Shown here piece by piece: positions 1 to 8,492 of a DNA stretch of 64,000 nt. Source of the DNA: Paractinoplanes deccanensis (lineage in GTDB: Bacteria > Actinomycetota > Actinomycetes > Mycobacteriales > Micromonosporaceae); assembly GCF_016862115.1 (NCBI RefSeq), contig NZ_BOMI01000070.1:25118-89117 (forward strand). Reading direction: 5' to 3'. A program made the translations under genes and the position numbers. The first letter of the stretch is position 1, and the number at the start of each line of letters is the position of its first letter. Under the pieces are notes generated by a model. That model saw only the letters and a list, made by a program, of their open reading frames with translations. It was not told where the DNA came from and did no database searches.

Positions 1-76
1 TGAGCGTCCAGACCAGCGCGACCGTGCCGTACAGGGCGGCCCATCCGGCCGCCACTTTCTGAGCTGCGTTCGTCAT
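1..76 (-). CDS. N-terminus of a membrane protein (partial, runs off window)
   Basis: A minus-strand reading frame opens with ATG at 76-74 and stays open to the window edge, giving 25 complete codons. It begins MTNAAQKVAAGW and continues into a hydrophobic stretch (ALYGTVALVWTL) that looks like a first transmembrane helix. A GAGG-type ribosome binding site lies just upstream. It follows the response regulator gene on the same strand after about 60 bp, so it may be the last gene of that operon. The family cannot be told from so short a piece. Confidence 0.5.
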   Translation of the reverse strand, partial: MTNAAQKVAAGWAALYGTVALVWTL

Positions 77-137
77 GCCTCGACGATCGCCGTCGCGCGA
101 GCCCGGCGGATCCCTGCGGCGGGTGAGGCGCCTCCCC

Positions 138-794
138 CTAGAGAGGGATGAACCCCGAGCGGTACGCGACGACGACCGCCTGCGTGCGATCGCGCACCCC
201 GAGCTTGCCGAGCAGGCTTCCGACGTGCGTCTTGACCGTCTCGACGCCGAGGAACAACCGCCCGGCGATCTCGGCGTTGGACAGGCCCTCAGCCATCAGC
301 GCCAGCACCTCGGCCTCCCGCTCGGTGAGCCGGGCGCCGGGCAGCCCCGCGGCGCGCGCCGGCTGGTAGGCCGCGGCGAGCCGGCGCACCGCCGAGGGGA
401 ACAGCAGCGAGTCGCCGCGGGCCACCACCCGCACCGCCTCGGCTATCTGGGCGGGCCGCGAGCGCTTGAGCAGGAAACCGTCGGCGCCCGCGCGCAGCGC
501 CTCGTACACGTACTCGTCGTTCTCGAAGGTCGTCACCACGAGCACGCGCGGCTGGGGGTCGAGGTCGCGCTCGCGCAGCAGCCGGGTCGCCTGGATGCCG
601 TCGAGGCGTGGCATGCGCACGTCCATCAGGACCACGTGCGGCCGCGACCGCACCGCCAGCGGGACCACCTCGGCGCCGTCGCCGGCCTCACCCACCACCG
701 TCAGGCCGTCCTCGGCGCCCAGGATCGCGCGCAGGCCGGCACGCACCAGCTCGTCGTCGTCCACGATCAGCACGCGCAGCGGCTCGTCAGTCAT
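138..794 (-). CDS. NarL/FixJ-family response regulator
   Basis: A 218-residue cytoplasmic DNA-binding response regulator of standard length. The receiver domain (about residues 7-122) has the acidic pair in LIVDDDELVRAG, the phospho-acceptor Asp in VVLMDVRMP, the Thr in VVTTFEND and the Lys in FLLKRS. A GerE/LuxR-type helix-turn-helix follows (LTEREAEVLALMAEGLSNAEIA, broken here as LTEREAEVLALM and GLSNAEIAGRL). The ATG overlaps the stop of the upstream histidine kinase by 8 nt (ATGACTGA) and has a GGGAGG site 5 nt upstream, so the pair is translationally coupled. The kinase is its probable partner; the target genes are unknown. Confidence 0.95.
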   Translation of the reverse strand: MTDEPLRVLIVDDDELVRAGLRAILGAEDGLTVVGEAGDGAEVVPLAVRSRPHVVLMDVRMPRLDGIQATRLLRERDLDPQPRVLVVTTFENDEYVYEALRAGADGFLLKRSRPAQIAEAVRVVARGDSLLFPSAVRRLAAAYQPARAAGLPGARLTEREAEVLALMAEGLSNAEIAGRLFLGVETVKTHVGSLLGKLGVRDRTQAVVVAYRSGFIPL

Positions 795-1908
795 GGCGTC
801 CTCCCGGCAGGGGCAGGCGCGCCACGACCTGCCACGTCCCGTCGCGCGGCCCGGCGGTCAGCTCCCCGCCGAGCAGCCGCACGCGCTCGCGCATCCCGTC
901 GAGGCCCCGGCCGCCCGTCGCGGCAGCCTCGTCGCCCACGGCGTTGCGCACCTCGATGACCACCTCGTCGCCGGCCGTGATGCGCAACGTCGCGCGGCCG
1001 GTCCCGTGCTTGGCGGCGTTCGTGAGGGCCTCCTGCACGATCCGGTAGGCCTCGCGGGAGACGGGGGCGGGCAGCGTCCCGGCGGTGACGGTCGCGTCCA
1101 CGTCGCCGGTGAGCAGCCGGTCGAGGTCGGCGAGCGTCGGCGCGGGACGCCGGGGCTCGTCCGTGTCGCCGGCGCGCAGCACCCCGAGGACGGCGTCCAG
1201 CTCCTCCAGCGCGTCGCGTCCCCGCTCCTCGATCGTGCCCAGCGCCCGGCGGGCGAACTCCGGGTCGCGGTCGAAGACCGTGCGGGCCGCGCCCGCCTGC
1301 AGCGTCACGGCGGTCAGCGCGTGGCCGACCGAGTCGTGCAGCTCGCGGGCGAGCCGGTTGCGCTCGGCCAGCCGCCGCTCGCGGGCCTCCAGGGCGGCCA
1401 GCCGCTCGGCGGGCGCGGGGCCGAGCAGCACCGGCGCCATGGTGGCGGCGAGCGTGCCGAGGCCGGCGACGGCATAGACCGTGCCGAGCAGCAGCACGAC
1501 GCCGGCCGCCGTCCAGCCCCACCGGTCGGCCGGCCCGAGCGGGCCCACCTCGGTGCCGGTCAGCGCGCCGTCGGTGATGCCCAGCCGCTCGGCGAAGGTG
1601 ATCAGCGAGAGCGGCACCGCGATGCCCACCGCGGCGGCGACCAGCGCCCCGGAGACCAGGTGAAGGCCGAACCACACCGCGGCGCGCAGGCGCGTCTCGA
1701 GAGCGAGCCGGCCCGGCACCGGCTCGGGCAGGTCGACGCCGAGCAGCGCGCGGACCGCCGAGATCTCCAGCTGGCGGGTGCCGCCGAGGAAGGGCGGCAC
1801 GAGGGCGACGGTGACCGCCACGAGCGCCGTGGTCACCACGCCGGCCAGGTTGTCGCCCGGGTCGGCGAGCGCCTGCCCGATCAGGCCGGTCAGCAGCGCG
1901 TACGGCAA
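787..1908 (-). CDS. Sensor histidine kinase (HisKA_3 type)
   Basis: Membrane-bound kinase that should phosphorylate the response regulator encoded directly downstream. Membrane segments in the N-terminal half are followed by a HisKA_3 dimerisation domain with the phospho-accepting His in ARELHDSVGHALT, then an HATPase_c domain (N box QEALTNAAKHG and the GRGLDGMRERV motif). The first in-frame ATG/GTG/TTG is a TTG at 1908, in the middle of a hydrophobic helix. The frame is open upstream to the stop of the aldo/keto reductase at 1990. A CTG at 1977 would add LRPLLSAGTYRRGVFLLLGA and complete the first membrane helix, so the true start is probably upstream of 1908. Confidence 0.9.
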   Translation of the reverse strand: MPYALLTGLIGQALADPGDNLAGVVTTALVAVTVALVPPFLGGTRQLEISAVRALLGVDLPEPVPGRLALETRLRAAVWFGLHLVSGALVAAAVGIAVPLSLITFAERLGITDGALTGTEVGPLGPADRWGWTAAGVVLLLGTVYAVAGLGTLAATMAPVLLGPAPAERLAALEARERRLAERNRLARELHDSVGHALTAVTLQAGAARTVFDRDPEFARRALGTIEERGRDALEELDAVLGVLRAGDTDEPRRPAPTLADLDRLLTGDVDATVTAGTLPAPVSREAYRIVQEALTNAAKHGTGRATLRITAGDEVVIEVRNAVGDEAAATGGRGLDGMRERVRLLGGELTAGPRDGTWQVVARLPLPGGRHD

Positions 1909-1989
1909 CAGGACGACCGCCCCGAGCAGCAGGAAGACGCCGCGCCGATAGGTGCCGGCGCTGAGCAGGGGCCGCAGGGCGCCGACCGG

Positions 1990-2985
1990 TCAGCCCTCGC
2001 CGTCCGGGTAGCCGACCCCTTCGCGCTCCGGGTAGCCCACGTCGATCGCGGAGACGTCGTCGAGCGCCACGGCGATCTCGGCGGGCAGGGTCAGTTCCTC
2101 GCTCAGCAGCGCGCCCTGGAGCTGCCCGGCCGTGCGCGCACCGAGGATCGGCGCGGCCACGCCCGGCCGGTCGCGCAGCCAGGCCAGCGCCACCTCGACG
2201 GGGGAGACGCCCAGCCCGGCCGCGGCCGTGACGACCGCCTGCACGATGCTGGAGCTGCGCGGCTCGAGATAGGTCTGCACGAACGGCGCGAGATGCTCGG
2301 TGGCGGCGCGCGAGTCGAGCGGGCGGCCGTTGCGGTACTTGCCGGTGAGCACGCCGCGGCCCAGCGGCGACCAGGCCAGCACGCCGAAGCCGAGCGCCGC
2401 GGCGGCGGGCAGCAGCTCGCGCTCGATGCCGCGCTCCAGCAGCGAATACTCCATCTGGGACGCCACGATCGGCGCGCGCCCGGGATAGGCGGCCTGCCAG
2501 GTGGCGGCGCGCGCGGTCTGCCACGCCGCGAAGTTGGAGACGCCCACGTACCGGACCCGGCCGCTGTCGACCGCGTGGTCCAGGGCGGACAGTGTCTCCT
2601 CGAGCGGGGTCATCGGGTCGTAGCCGTGCACCTGCCACAGGTCGACGTAGTCGGTGCCGAGCCGGCGCAGCGACGCGTCGAGCGAGCGCAACAGGTTGCC
2701 GCGCGAGCCGTCGCGGCGGCGGAACCCGCGCGGGGTCAGGCCCGCCTTGGTGGCGATCACCACCTCGTCGCGGGGGACCAGGTGGTCGAGCAGCGACCCG
2801 ATCACCGCCTCGGCGTCGCCGTCGCCGTACACGTCGGCGGTGTCCAGCAGCGTGCCGCCGGCCTCGAGAAAGAGCTTGAGCTGCGCGGCCGCGTCGTCGG
2901 GGTCGGTGTCCCGGCCCCAGGTCATGGTGCCGAGAGCGAGCCGCGAGACCGCCAGCCCGCTTCGGCCGAGCGGTCGCTGTTGCAT
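1990..2985 (-). CDS. Aldo/keto reductase
   Basis: A 331-residue NADPH-dependent TIM-barrel oxidoreductase of the AKR superfamily. The catalytic tetrad is visible: Asp48 and Tyr53 (LLDTADVYG), Lys80 (VIATKAG) and His120 (LWQVHGYD). The NADP-binding C-terminal part includes the ILGART segment. ATG start at 2985; the stop lies in the same frame as the following histidine kinase, which begins at once, so the genes may be cotranscribed. The substrate cannot be told from sequence. The C-terminus ends in a short duplicated EGVGYPDGEG-like tail. Confidence 0.93.
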   Translation of the reverse strand: MQQRPLGRSGLAVSRLALGTMTWGRDTDPDDAAAQLKLFLEAGGTLLDTADVYGDGDAEAVIGSLLDHLVPRDEVVIATKAGLTPRGFRRRDGSRGNLLRSLDASLRRLGTDYVDLWQVHGYDPMTPLEETLSALDHAVDSGRVRYVGVSNFAAWQTARAATWQAAYPGRAPIVASQMEYSLLERGIERELLPAAAALGFGVLAWSPLGRGVLTGKYRNGRPLDSRAATEHLAPFVQTYLEPRSSSIVQAVVTAAAGLGVSPVEVALAWLRDRPGVAAPILGARTAGQLQGALLSEELTLPAEIAVALDDVSAIDVGYPEREGVGYPDGEG

Positions 2986-3114
2986 GAGTGAACCTTATTC
3001 AGACAGTCTCCCTAGGGAAATGCTGACGCCCAGGTCGAACGGGTCGGTTACCCGACCGAGATCACCCAGGGTGCTTCAGTAGGCTGCGAACAGCGAAAAC
3101 GGGAGGGAGCGCAC

Positions 3115-4167
3115 GTGCGTCTCGGACTGAGCCTCGGCTATCAGGCGGCGTGGACCACGCCGCAGGACCACCTGGCGATGGCGCAGGAGGCAGACCGGCT
3201 CGGCTACGCCGTGGCCTGGTCCGCCGAGGCGTACGGATCCGACACGGTGAGCATGCTCGCGTGGATCGCCGGTCAGACCCAGCAGATCGACCTCGGCGCC
3301 GCGGTGATGCAGATCCCCGCCCGCACCCCGGCGATGACCGCGATGACCGCCGCCACCATCGACACGCTCTCCGGCGGCCGCTTCCGGCTCGGCCTCGGCG
3401 TCTCCGGCCCGCAGGTGTCCGAGGGGTGGCACGGCGTGCGGTTCGGCAAGCCGCTCGCCCGGACCCGCGAATACGTCGAGATCGTCAAGATGGCGATCGC
3501 CCGGCAGCCGGTGTCGTACCAGGGCGAGCACTACACGCTGCCCCTGCCCGACGGGCCGGGCAAGGCGCTGCGGCTCGGCTTCCACCCGCCGCGCGAGGCC
3601 ATCCCGATCTACCTGGCCGCCGTCGGCCCCAAGAACCTCGAGCTCGCCGGCGAGATCGCCGACGGCTGGCTCGCCATCTTCTTCGCGCCCGACGCCGCCG
3701 GGGAGTACCTCCAGCACATCGAGCGGGGCCGCGCCAAGAAGGGCCTCGGCCTGACCGGCTTCGACGTGGCGCCGACCGTGCCCGTGGTCCTCGGCGACAA
3801 CGTGGCCTGGTGCGCCGACGTCGTCCGGCCGTACGCGTCGCTCTACGTCGGCGGCATGGGCAGCCGCGAGCAGAACTTCTACAACCAGCTCGCCGTGCGC
3901 ATGGGCTACGCCGACGAGGCCGCCAAGGTGCAGGACCTCTACCTGAGCGGCAAGAAGGCGGAGGCCGCCGAGGCGGTGCCGCAGGAGTTCATCGAGCGCA
4001 CCTCCATCCTCGGCAACAAGATCCAGGTCAAGGAGCGGATCAGGCAGTACGCGGCCGCGGGCGTGGGCACGCTGTCGATCAGCCCGTACGTGGGCGACCT
4101 CAAGAGCGGCATCGACACGCTGCGGATCGTCGCCGAGGCGTACGAAGAGTCCGGCGTGGCCGAGTAG
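3115..4167 (+). CDS. LLM-class F420-dependent oxidoreductase
   Basis: A 350-residue luciferase-like monooxygenase-fold protein that probably uses coenzyme F420 (MRLGLSLGYQ start, AQEADRLGYAVAWSAEAYG, GRFRLGLGVSGPQV). GTG start at 3115 has a GGGAGGG ribosome site 6 nt upstream. The stop TAG shares its last base with the GTG of the next gene. In many actinobacteria this gene heads a conserved run with a histidine phosphatase, DUF3090, SCO1664-family and mshC, as here. The natural substrate is unknown. Confidence 0.92.
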   Translation: MRLGLSLGYQAAWTTPQDHLAMAQEADRLGYAVAWSAEAYGSDTVSMLAWIAGQTQQIDLGAAVMQIPARTPAMTAMTAATIDTLSGGRFRLGLGVSGPQVSEGWHGVRFGKPLARTREYVEIVKMAIARQPVSYQGEHYTLPLPDGPGKALRLGFHPPREAIPIYLAAVGPKNLELAGEIADGWLAIFFAPDAAGEYLQHIERGRAKKGLGLTGFDVAPTVPVVLGDNVAWCADVVRPYASLYVGGMGSREQNFYNQLAVRMGYADEAAKVQDLYLSGKKAEAAEAVPQEFIERTSILGNKIQVKERIRQYAAAGVGTLSISPYVGDLKSGIDTLRIVAEAYEESGVAE

Positions 4168-4868
4168 TGGCCACCGTCCTGCTGCTCCGCCACGGGCGCA
4201 CGACCGCCAACGCCACCGGCGAGCTGGCCGGCCGGCGCCCGGTGGAGCTCGACGACACCGGCCGCGGCCAGGCCCGGCGCGCCGGCGAGCGGCTGAGCGC
4301 GCTGCCGCTCGCCGCGGTGGTCACCAGCCCGCTGATCCGCTGCCGCAGCACGGTCGAGCTCGCCCTGCCCGGCGTCACGCCGGTCGTCGACGAGGACCTG
4401 ACCGAGTGCGGCTACGGCGACTGGGAGGGCCGCCCGCTCAAGGAGCTCGCCAAGGAGGACCTGTGGCCGGTGGTGCAGCAGCACCCCAGCGCGGCGGTCT
4501 TCCCCAACGGCGAGGCCATGGCGGCGATGTCGGCGCGCGCGGTCGCGGCGGTGCGGCGCTGGGACGCCCGGATCACCGCCGAGCACGGCCCCGAGGCGCT
4601 CTGGCTGGCGTGCAGCCACGGTGACGTGATCAAGGCCATCGTGGCGGACGCGCTGGGCCTTCATCTCGACCAGTTCCAGCGGATCGTGGCCGACCCGGCG
4701 TCGGTCAGCGTTATCCGCTACACGCCCACGCGGCCGTTCGTGGTGCGCGTGAACGACACGTCCGACCTCGCTTCCCTCGTACCGCCGCAGAAGTCCGCGA
4801 CGGACGCCGAGGAGCCCGCCGCCCAGTCGGACGCGGCCGTCGGAGGCGGTGCCGGAGCGGGCGTGTGA
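4167..4868 (+). CDS. Histidine phosphatase family protein (MSMEG_4193 type)
   Basis: A 233-residue cytoplasmic phosphatase of the phosphoglycerate-mutase-like fold. The catalytic RHG motif with His9 (LLLRHGRT), Arg58 (PLIRCR), the acid in DLTECGYGDWEG and the second His151 (LACSHGD) are all present. The last 25-30 residues are an Ala/Gly-rich tail beyond the domain. GTG start at 4167 overlaps the stop of the upstream oxidoreductase by 1 nt, indicating coupling. The family is known from conserved neighbourhood with mshC; its physiological substrate is not established. Confidence 0.92.
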   Translation: MATVLLLRHGRTTANATGELAGRRPVELDDTGRGQARRAGERLSALPLAAVVTSPLIRCRSTVELALPGVTPVVDEDLTECGYGDWEGRPLKELAKEDLWPVVQQHPSAAVFPNGEAMAAMSARAVAAVRRWDARITAEHGPEALWLACSHGDVIKAIVADALGLHLDQFQRIVADPASVSVIRYTPTRPFVVRVNDTSDLASLVPPQKSATDAEEPAAQSDAAVGGGAGAGV

Positions 4869-4977
4869 GAACGCAGTGTGACGGGCGTGTCACCGCTGGC
4901 TGGTGAGCGTTGCGCCGTGGGCGAACCCGGCCCCTCGGGAGGAGCGAGGGCGGGGGAGGGTGGATAGGGTTGGTGCT

Positions 4978-5571
4978 ATGACCCACCAGGTGCACTCCTT
5001 CGAGCCGCCCGAGCGGTTCGTGGCCGGGACGGTGGGCGAGCCCGGCGACCGGACGTTCTTCCTCCAGGCCCGCGGCGGCGGCCGGGTGATCAGCGTCGCG
5101 CTGGAGAAGGTCCAGGTCTCGCTCCTCGCCGAGAAGCTCGAGGAACTGCTCGTCGAGGCCAACAAGCGCTTCGGCGTCTCGCTGCCCGAGGCGCCCCTGC
5201 TCGCCGTGCACGACAACGAGCCGCTCGACACCCCGGTCGACGAGGAGTTCCGCGTCGGCACGCTGGGGCTCGCCTTCGACGTCGACACGAGCACCGTGGT
5301 CATCGAGGCCATCGAGGCGGGTGAGGCCGAGGTCGAGATCGAGCTCGGCGGCGACCCCGACGACGAGGACGATGAGGACGAGGACGAGGACGACGAGCCC
5401 GACGACGACCTCGACCGGCTCCGCGTGCGGCTCACCCCCGAGGCGACCCGCGCGTTCATCGACCGGGCGCGCCGTGTCGTCGCCGCCGGCCGTCCGCCGT
5501 GCCCGCTCTGCGGCCAGCCGCTCGACCCCGCCGGTCACCTCTGCCCCCGGCACAACGGCTACCACCGGTGA
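4978..5571 (+). CDS. DUF3090 family protein
   Basis: A 197-residue protein of the actinobacterial DUF3090 family. Start ATG at 4978 gives MTHQVHSFEPPERF, the usual family N-terminus. There is a very acidic run of Asp/Glu in the middle (about residues 125-140) and a C-terminal zinc-ribbon-like end (PPCPLCGQPLDP, then HLCPRHNGYHR). It overlaps the next gene by 4 nt (GTGA), so the two are coupled. The function is unknown; its conserved place beside the histidine phosphatase and SCO1664-family genes suggests a common process. Confidence 0.92.
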   Translation: MTHQVHSFEPPERFVAGTVGEPGDRTFFLQARGGGRVISVALEKVQVSLLAEKLEELLVEANKRFGVSLPEAPLLAVHDNEPLDTPVDEEFRVGTLGLAFDVDTSTVVIEAIEAGEAEVEIELGGDPDDEDDEDEDEDDEPDDDLDRLRVRLTPEATRAFIDRARRVVAAGRPPCPLCGQPLDPAGHLCPRHNGYHR

Positions 5572-6383
5572 CGGCGGAGCCCGCGGCGGCGCTCGCCGAG
5601 AGTGACGCCCTCGAGCTGCTCGCCCACGGCGAGATGGAGATCGAGGGCCGGCTCGTCGACGCGTCCAACACCACGCTGCGGGCCGAGATCACGCTCAACG
5701 GGCTGACCAGGCGCTGCGTCTACAAGCCGGTGCGCGGCGAGAAGCCGCTGTGGGACTTCCCCGACGGCACGCTCGCCGGCCGCGAGGTCTCCGCCTACCT
5801 GGTCTCCCGCGCCACGGGCTGGGACGTGGTGCCGCCGACGATCCTGCGCGACGGCCCGCTCGGCCCGGGCGCCCTCCAGCTCTGGATCGACGAGCCCGCG
5901 ACGGCCGAGGCGCTGATCGGCTTCGTGCCCGCCTACGACGTGCCCGAGGGCTGGATAGCGGTGGCCAACGCCCGCGACGAGGACGGCGACGCGTACGCGT
6001 TGGCGCACGCCGACGACCCGCGGCTGGCCCGGCTCGCCGTCTTCGACGCGGTGATCAACAACGCCGACCGCAAGGGCGGCCACGTGCTCTACCCGGCCAC
6101 CGGCTCGGTGCACGGCGTCGACCACGGCGTCTCGTTCCACGTCGAGAACAAGCTGCGCACCGTGCTGTGGGGCTGGACGGGCAAGCCGCTGGCCGATGAG
6201 GCCGTCGCCGTGCTGCCCGAGCTGATCGCCCGGCTCGACGGCGAGCTCGGCGAGGCGCTGGAGGAGCACCTCACCATCTCGGAGGTGCAGCACGTGCGCC
6301 TGCGGGCCAAGCGGCTCCTGCGCGCCGGGCGCTTCCCCCAGCCGCCGCAGGACTGGCCCGCCATCCCCTGGCCGCCCGTGTAG
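5568..6383 (+). CDS. SCO1664 family protein (kinase-like fold)
   Basis: A 271-residue member of the SCO1664 family, distantly related to HipA and phosphatidylinositol-kinase folds. Visible motifs are CVYKPVRGEKPLWDFP (nucleotide-loop-like Lys), LIGFVPAYDVPEGW, then FDAVINNADRKGGHVL and GVDHGVSFH, which resemble the catalytic and metal-binding loops of the HipA/PI3K group. The GTG start at 5568 overlaps the DUF3090 stop. Its job is not established; the neighbourhood with mshC is conserved in actinobacteria. Confidence 0.9.
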   Translation: MTAEPAAALAESDALELLAHGEMEIEGRLVDASNTTLRAEITLNGLTRRCVYKPVRGEKPLWDFPDGTLAGREVSAYLVSRATGWDVVPPTILRDGPLGPGALQLWIDEPATAEALIGFVPAYDVPEGWIAVANARDEDGDAYALAHADDPRLARLAVFDAVINNADRKGGHVLYPATGSVHGVDHGVSFHVENKLRTVLWGWTGKPLADEAVAVLPELIARLDGELGEALEEHLTISEVQHVRLRAKRLLRAGRFPQPPQDWPAIPWPPV

Positions 6384-6435
6384 TAGGTCACGGTCGCGCG
6401 CGTTTGTTCCTACCAGCTGGATAGGCTTCTCAACC

Positions 6436-7677
6436 ATGGACGCTTGGACCGGGCACGATGTGCCGACCCTGCCCGGCTCGGCGCAGACGCCGCGCCTGTT
6501 CGACACGGCCCGCGGCTCGATCGAGCCGTCGAAGGTCACCGGCCGGGCCGCGACCATGTACGTCTGCGGCATCACGCCCTACGACGCGACCCACCTCGGC
6601 CACGCGGCCACGATGATCACGTTCGACCTGGTCAACCGGCTCTGGCGCGACAACGGCCACGACGTGCGCTACGTGCAGAACGTGACCGACATCGACGACC
6701 CGCTGCTCGAGCGCGCCGAGCGCGACGGCGAGGACTGGATCGTGCTGGGCATGCGCGAGACCGCCCTGTTCCGCGAGGACATGGAGGCCCTGCGCATCAT
6801 CCCGCCGGCACACTACGTGGGCGCCGTCGAGTCCATCCCGTCGATCGTCGCGCACGTCGCGGAGCTGCTGGCCTCGGGCGCGGCCTACACGCTCGGCGAC
6901 GGCACCGGCGACGTCTACTTCGACATCAATGCCGCCCCGCGCTTCGGCTACGAGTCCGGCCTGTCCCGCGACGAGATGACCGTCCTGTCCCGCGAGCGCG
7001 GCGGCGACCCCGACCGCGCCGGCAAGCGCGACCCGCTCGACCCGCTGCTGTGGCGCGGAGCCCGCGACGGCGAGCCCGCCTGGGACGGCGGCGACCTGGG
7101 CCCCGGCCGCCCCGGCTGGCACATCGAGTGCAGCACCATCGCGCTCAACCTGCTCGGCGACACCATCGACGTCCAGGGCGGCGGCAGCGACCTGGTCTAC
7201 CCCCACCACGAGTGCTCGGCCGCCCACGCCGAGACCCTGACGGGCAAGGCCCCGTTCGCGTCCCACTACGTCCACGCCGGCATGATCGGCCTGGAGGGCG
7301 AGAAGATGTCGAAGTCCAAGGGCAACCTGGTCTTCGTCTCCCGCCTCCGAGGCGACGGCGTCGACCCGATGGCGGTCCGCCTGGGCCTGCTGTCGGGCCA
7401 CTACCGCACCGACCGCGAGTGGACCGACGAGGTCCTCAAGGCCGGCGAGGACCGCCTGGCCCGCTGGCGCGCGGCCGCGGCGGCTCCGGCGGGCCCGTCG
7501 GGCGAGGGCCTGCTGGCGGCAGTACGGGAAGCGCTGGCCAACGACCTGGACGCCCCCGCGGCCCTGGCGATCGTCGACGCGTGGGCCGAGGCCGCCCTCT
7601 CCGCCACCGGCGACGACGACCAGGCGCCCGCCCTGATGTCCCGCACCGTCGACGCGTTGCTCGGCGTCCGCCTCTGA
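6436..7677 (+). CDS. mshC: L-cysteine:1D-myo-inositol 2-amino-2-deoxy-alpha-D-glucopyranoside ligase
   Basis: MshC joins cysteine to GlcN-Ins with ATP, the third dedicated step of mycothiol synthesis, in the cytoplasm. It is a paralogue of cysteinyl-tRNA synthetase. The 413-residue protein has the zinc-ligand Cys44 (MYVCGITPYD), the HIGH-type HLGH at 53-56, further zinc ligands in WHIECS and HHEC, and the KMSKS loop at 290-294. It lacks the tRNA-binding C-terminal domains, as expected for MshC and unlike CysS. It starts with ATG 52 nt after the SCO1664-family gene. Its last codons and stop lie in the first copy of a 37-bp tandem duplication. Confidence 0.97.
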   Translation: MDAWTGHDVPTLPGSAQTPRLFDTARGSIEPSKVTGRAATMYVCGITPYDATHLGHAATMITFDLVNRLWRDNGHDVRYVQNVTDIDDPLLERAERDGEDWIVLGMRETALFREDMEALRIIPPAHYVGAVESIPSIVAHVAELLASGAAYTLGDGTGDVYFDINAAPRFGYESGLSRDEMTVLSRERGGDPDRAGKRDPLDPLLWRGARDGEPAWDGGDLGPGRPGWHIECSTIALNLLGDTIDVQGGGSDLVYPHHECSAAHAETLTGKAPFASHYVHAGMIGLEGEKMSKSKGNLVFVSRLRGDGVDPMAVRLGLLSGHYRTDREWTDEVLKAGEDRLARWRAAAAAPAGPSGEGLLAAVREALANDLDAPAALAIVDAWAEAALSATGDDDQAPALMSRTVDALLGVRL

Positions 7678-7745
7678 CCGACCGGCCGGCGCCGTGCTCG
7701 GCGTCCGCCTCTGGCCGACCGGCCGGCGCCGTGCTCGGCGTCCGT
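7659..7745. repeat. 37-bp tandem repeat duplicating the 3' end of mshC
   Basis: Units begin at 7659, 7696 and 7733 with the shared core GCTCGGCGTCCG. The first unit holds the final codons and stop of mshC. The second unit copies it with one visible change that turns TGA into TGG. The third is partial (about 13 bp). From here to about 8040 no gene is supported; the sequence is GC-rich to 7960 and then more AT-rich. Confidence 0.85.
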
Positions 7746-8042
7746 GGTGCGCCCGTGTGGTGGGCGCTTGGCTCGGTGCCGTCTCTGGTCGCGCCGATGA
7801 CGCCCTACTCGGTGGCCGCGTCTGATCGGGCTGTCGACGTCCTGCTCCGGGTGGGTCTCAGACCGATTTTCTCGGCGTGTCGCGTTTTGGGGCGCTCTGA
7901 GCCCTCCAGGCTGCGGCCGCGAGCGCTCAGAGCCCGTCAGGCCGTGGGGCGCCCCGCGAGGACTTTAAACCGTGATCTTGGGTTACTGGGCGGTTTGAGG
8001 ATTTTCTACGCGCTTGGTCGGACTTATCCGAAATAAGCCACA

Positions 8043-8099
8043 TTTCGGCTGCGAAAGGGCAAGACTTTCGGAGGTCAAACAACCGTCCGAAAGGAAATT
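8043..8099 (+). promoter_or_regulatory. Nested inverted repeats and strong RBS upstream of the secreted-protein gene
   Basis: The AT-richer leader of the 8103 gene contains TTTCGGA at 8066-8072 and its inverse TCCGAAA at 8086-8092, separated by 13 nt. A smaller TTTCG/CGAAA pair lies at 8043-8056. An AAAGGAAA ribosome site sits 7-8 nt before the ATG. The repeats could be an operator or a 5'-UTR stem-loop; which is not decided by sequence. Confidence 0.5.
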
Positions 8100-8102
8100 C
8101 CA

Positions 8103-8408
8103 ATGCGTCGTCCGGTCATGTACGTTGCGGGCCTCCTGCTGGCTGCCGGTGCGAGCCTCGCGTTCGCCGGCCAGGCTTCCGCCGCCCCGTCGCACGACAG
8201 CCACGCGGCCACCGTTGCCCACAACCCCTACGGCGACGACAACGACGTCGACTTCGACTACGACTTCCGTTCCATGAACTACGACCTGGACTACCGCCTG
8301 AACCAGGAGGACAACGACGAGTACACCCAGGTGAGCCTGCTCAACCTGCTCAGCCCGAACGGCGAGCGCAACCAGGGCCTCGGCATCCTGACCGGCGGCA
8401 TCGGCTGA
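8103..8408 (+). CDS. Small secreted Asp/Asn/Tyr-rich protein
   Basis: A 101-residue protein with a clear Sec signal peptide: MRRP, a hydrophobic core VMYVAGLLLAAGASLAFA, and a likely cleavage after GQASA|AP. The mature part (about 72 residues) is acidic and low in complexity, with alternating Asp, Asn and Tyr (DFDYDFRSMNYDLDYR), then a more hydrophobic Gly-rich end (LLNLLSPNG, GLGILTGGIG). No cysteine is present after cleavage and no sortase signal is seen. It stands alone with its own leader and terminator. I do not recognise the family. Confidence 0.85.
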   Translation: MRRPVMYVAGLLLAAGASLAFAGQASAAPSHDSHAATVAHNPYGDDNDVDFDYDFRSMNYDLDYRLNQEDNDEYTQVSLLNLLSPNGERNQGLGILTGGIG

Positions 8409-8451
8409 CACCAGCCAACCGGCTCACCGGCGAACCTTCGCCGTTGACTTT

Positions 8452-8492
8452 GACCCGGGGCGCCCGTGAGGGCACCCCGGGTCGCTGCTTTT
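8452..8492 (+). terminator. Rho-independent terminator after the secreted-protein gene
   Basis: GACCCGGGGCGCCC pairs with GGGCACCCCGGGTC across a GTGA loop with one mismatch, and is followed by GCTGCTTTT. It lies about 45 nt after the stop codon at 8408. Confidence 0.8.

Noticed and set aside
466..2991. 841-codon plus-strand open frame opposite the histidine kinase and aldo/keto reductase
   Set aside because: It is antisense to two well-supported genes, has His/Arg/Gly-rich low-complexity content, and is the usual side effect of high third-position GC.
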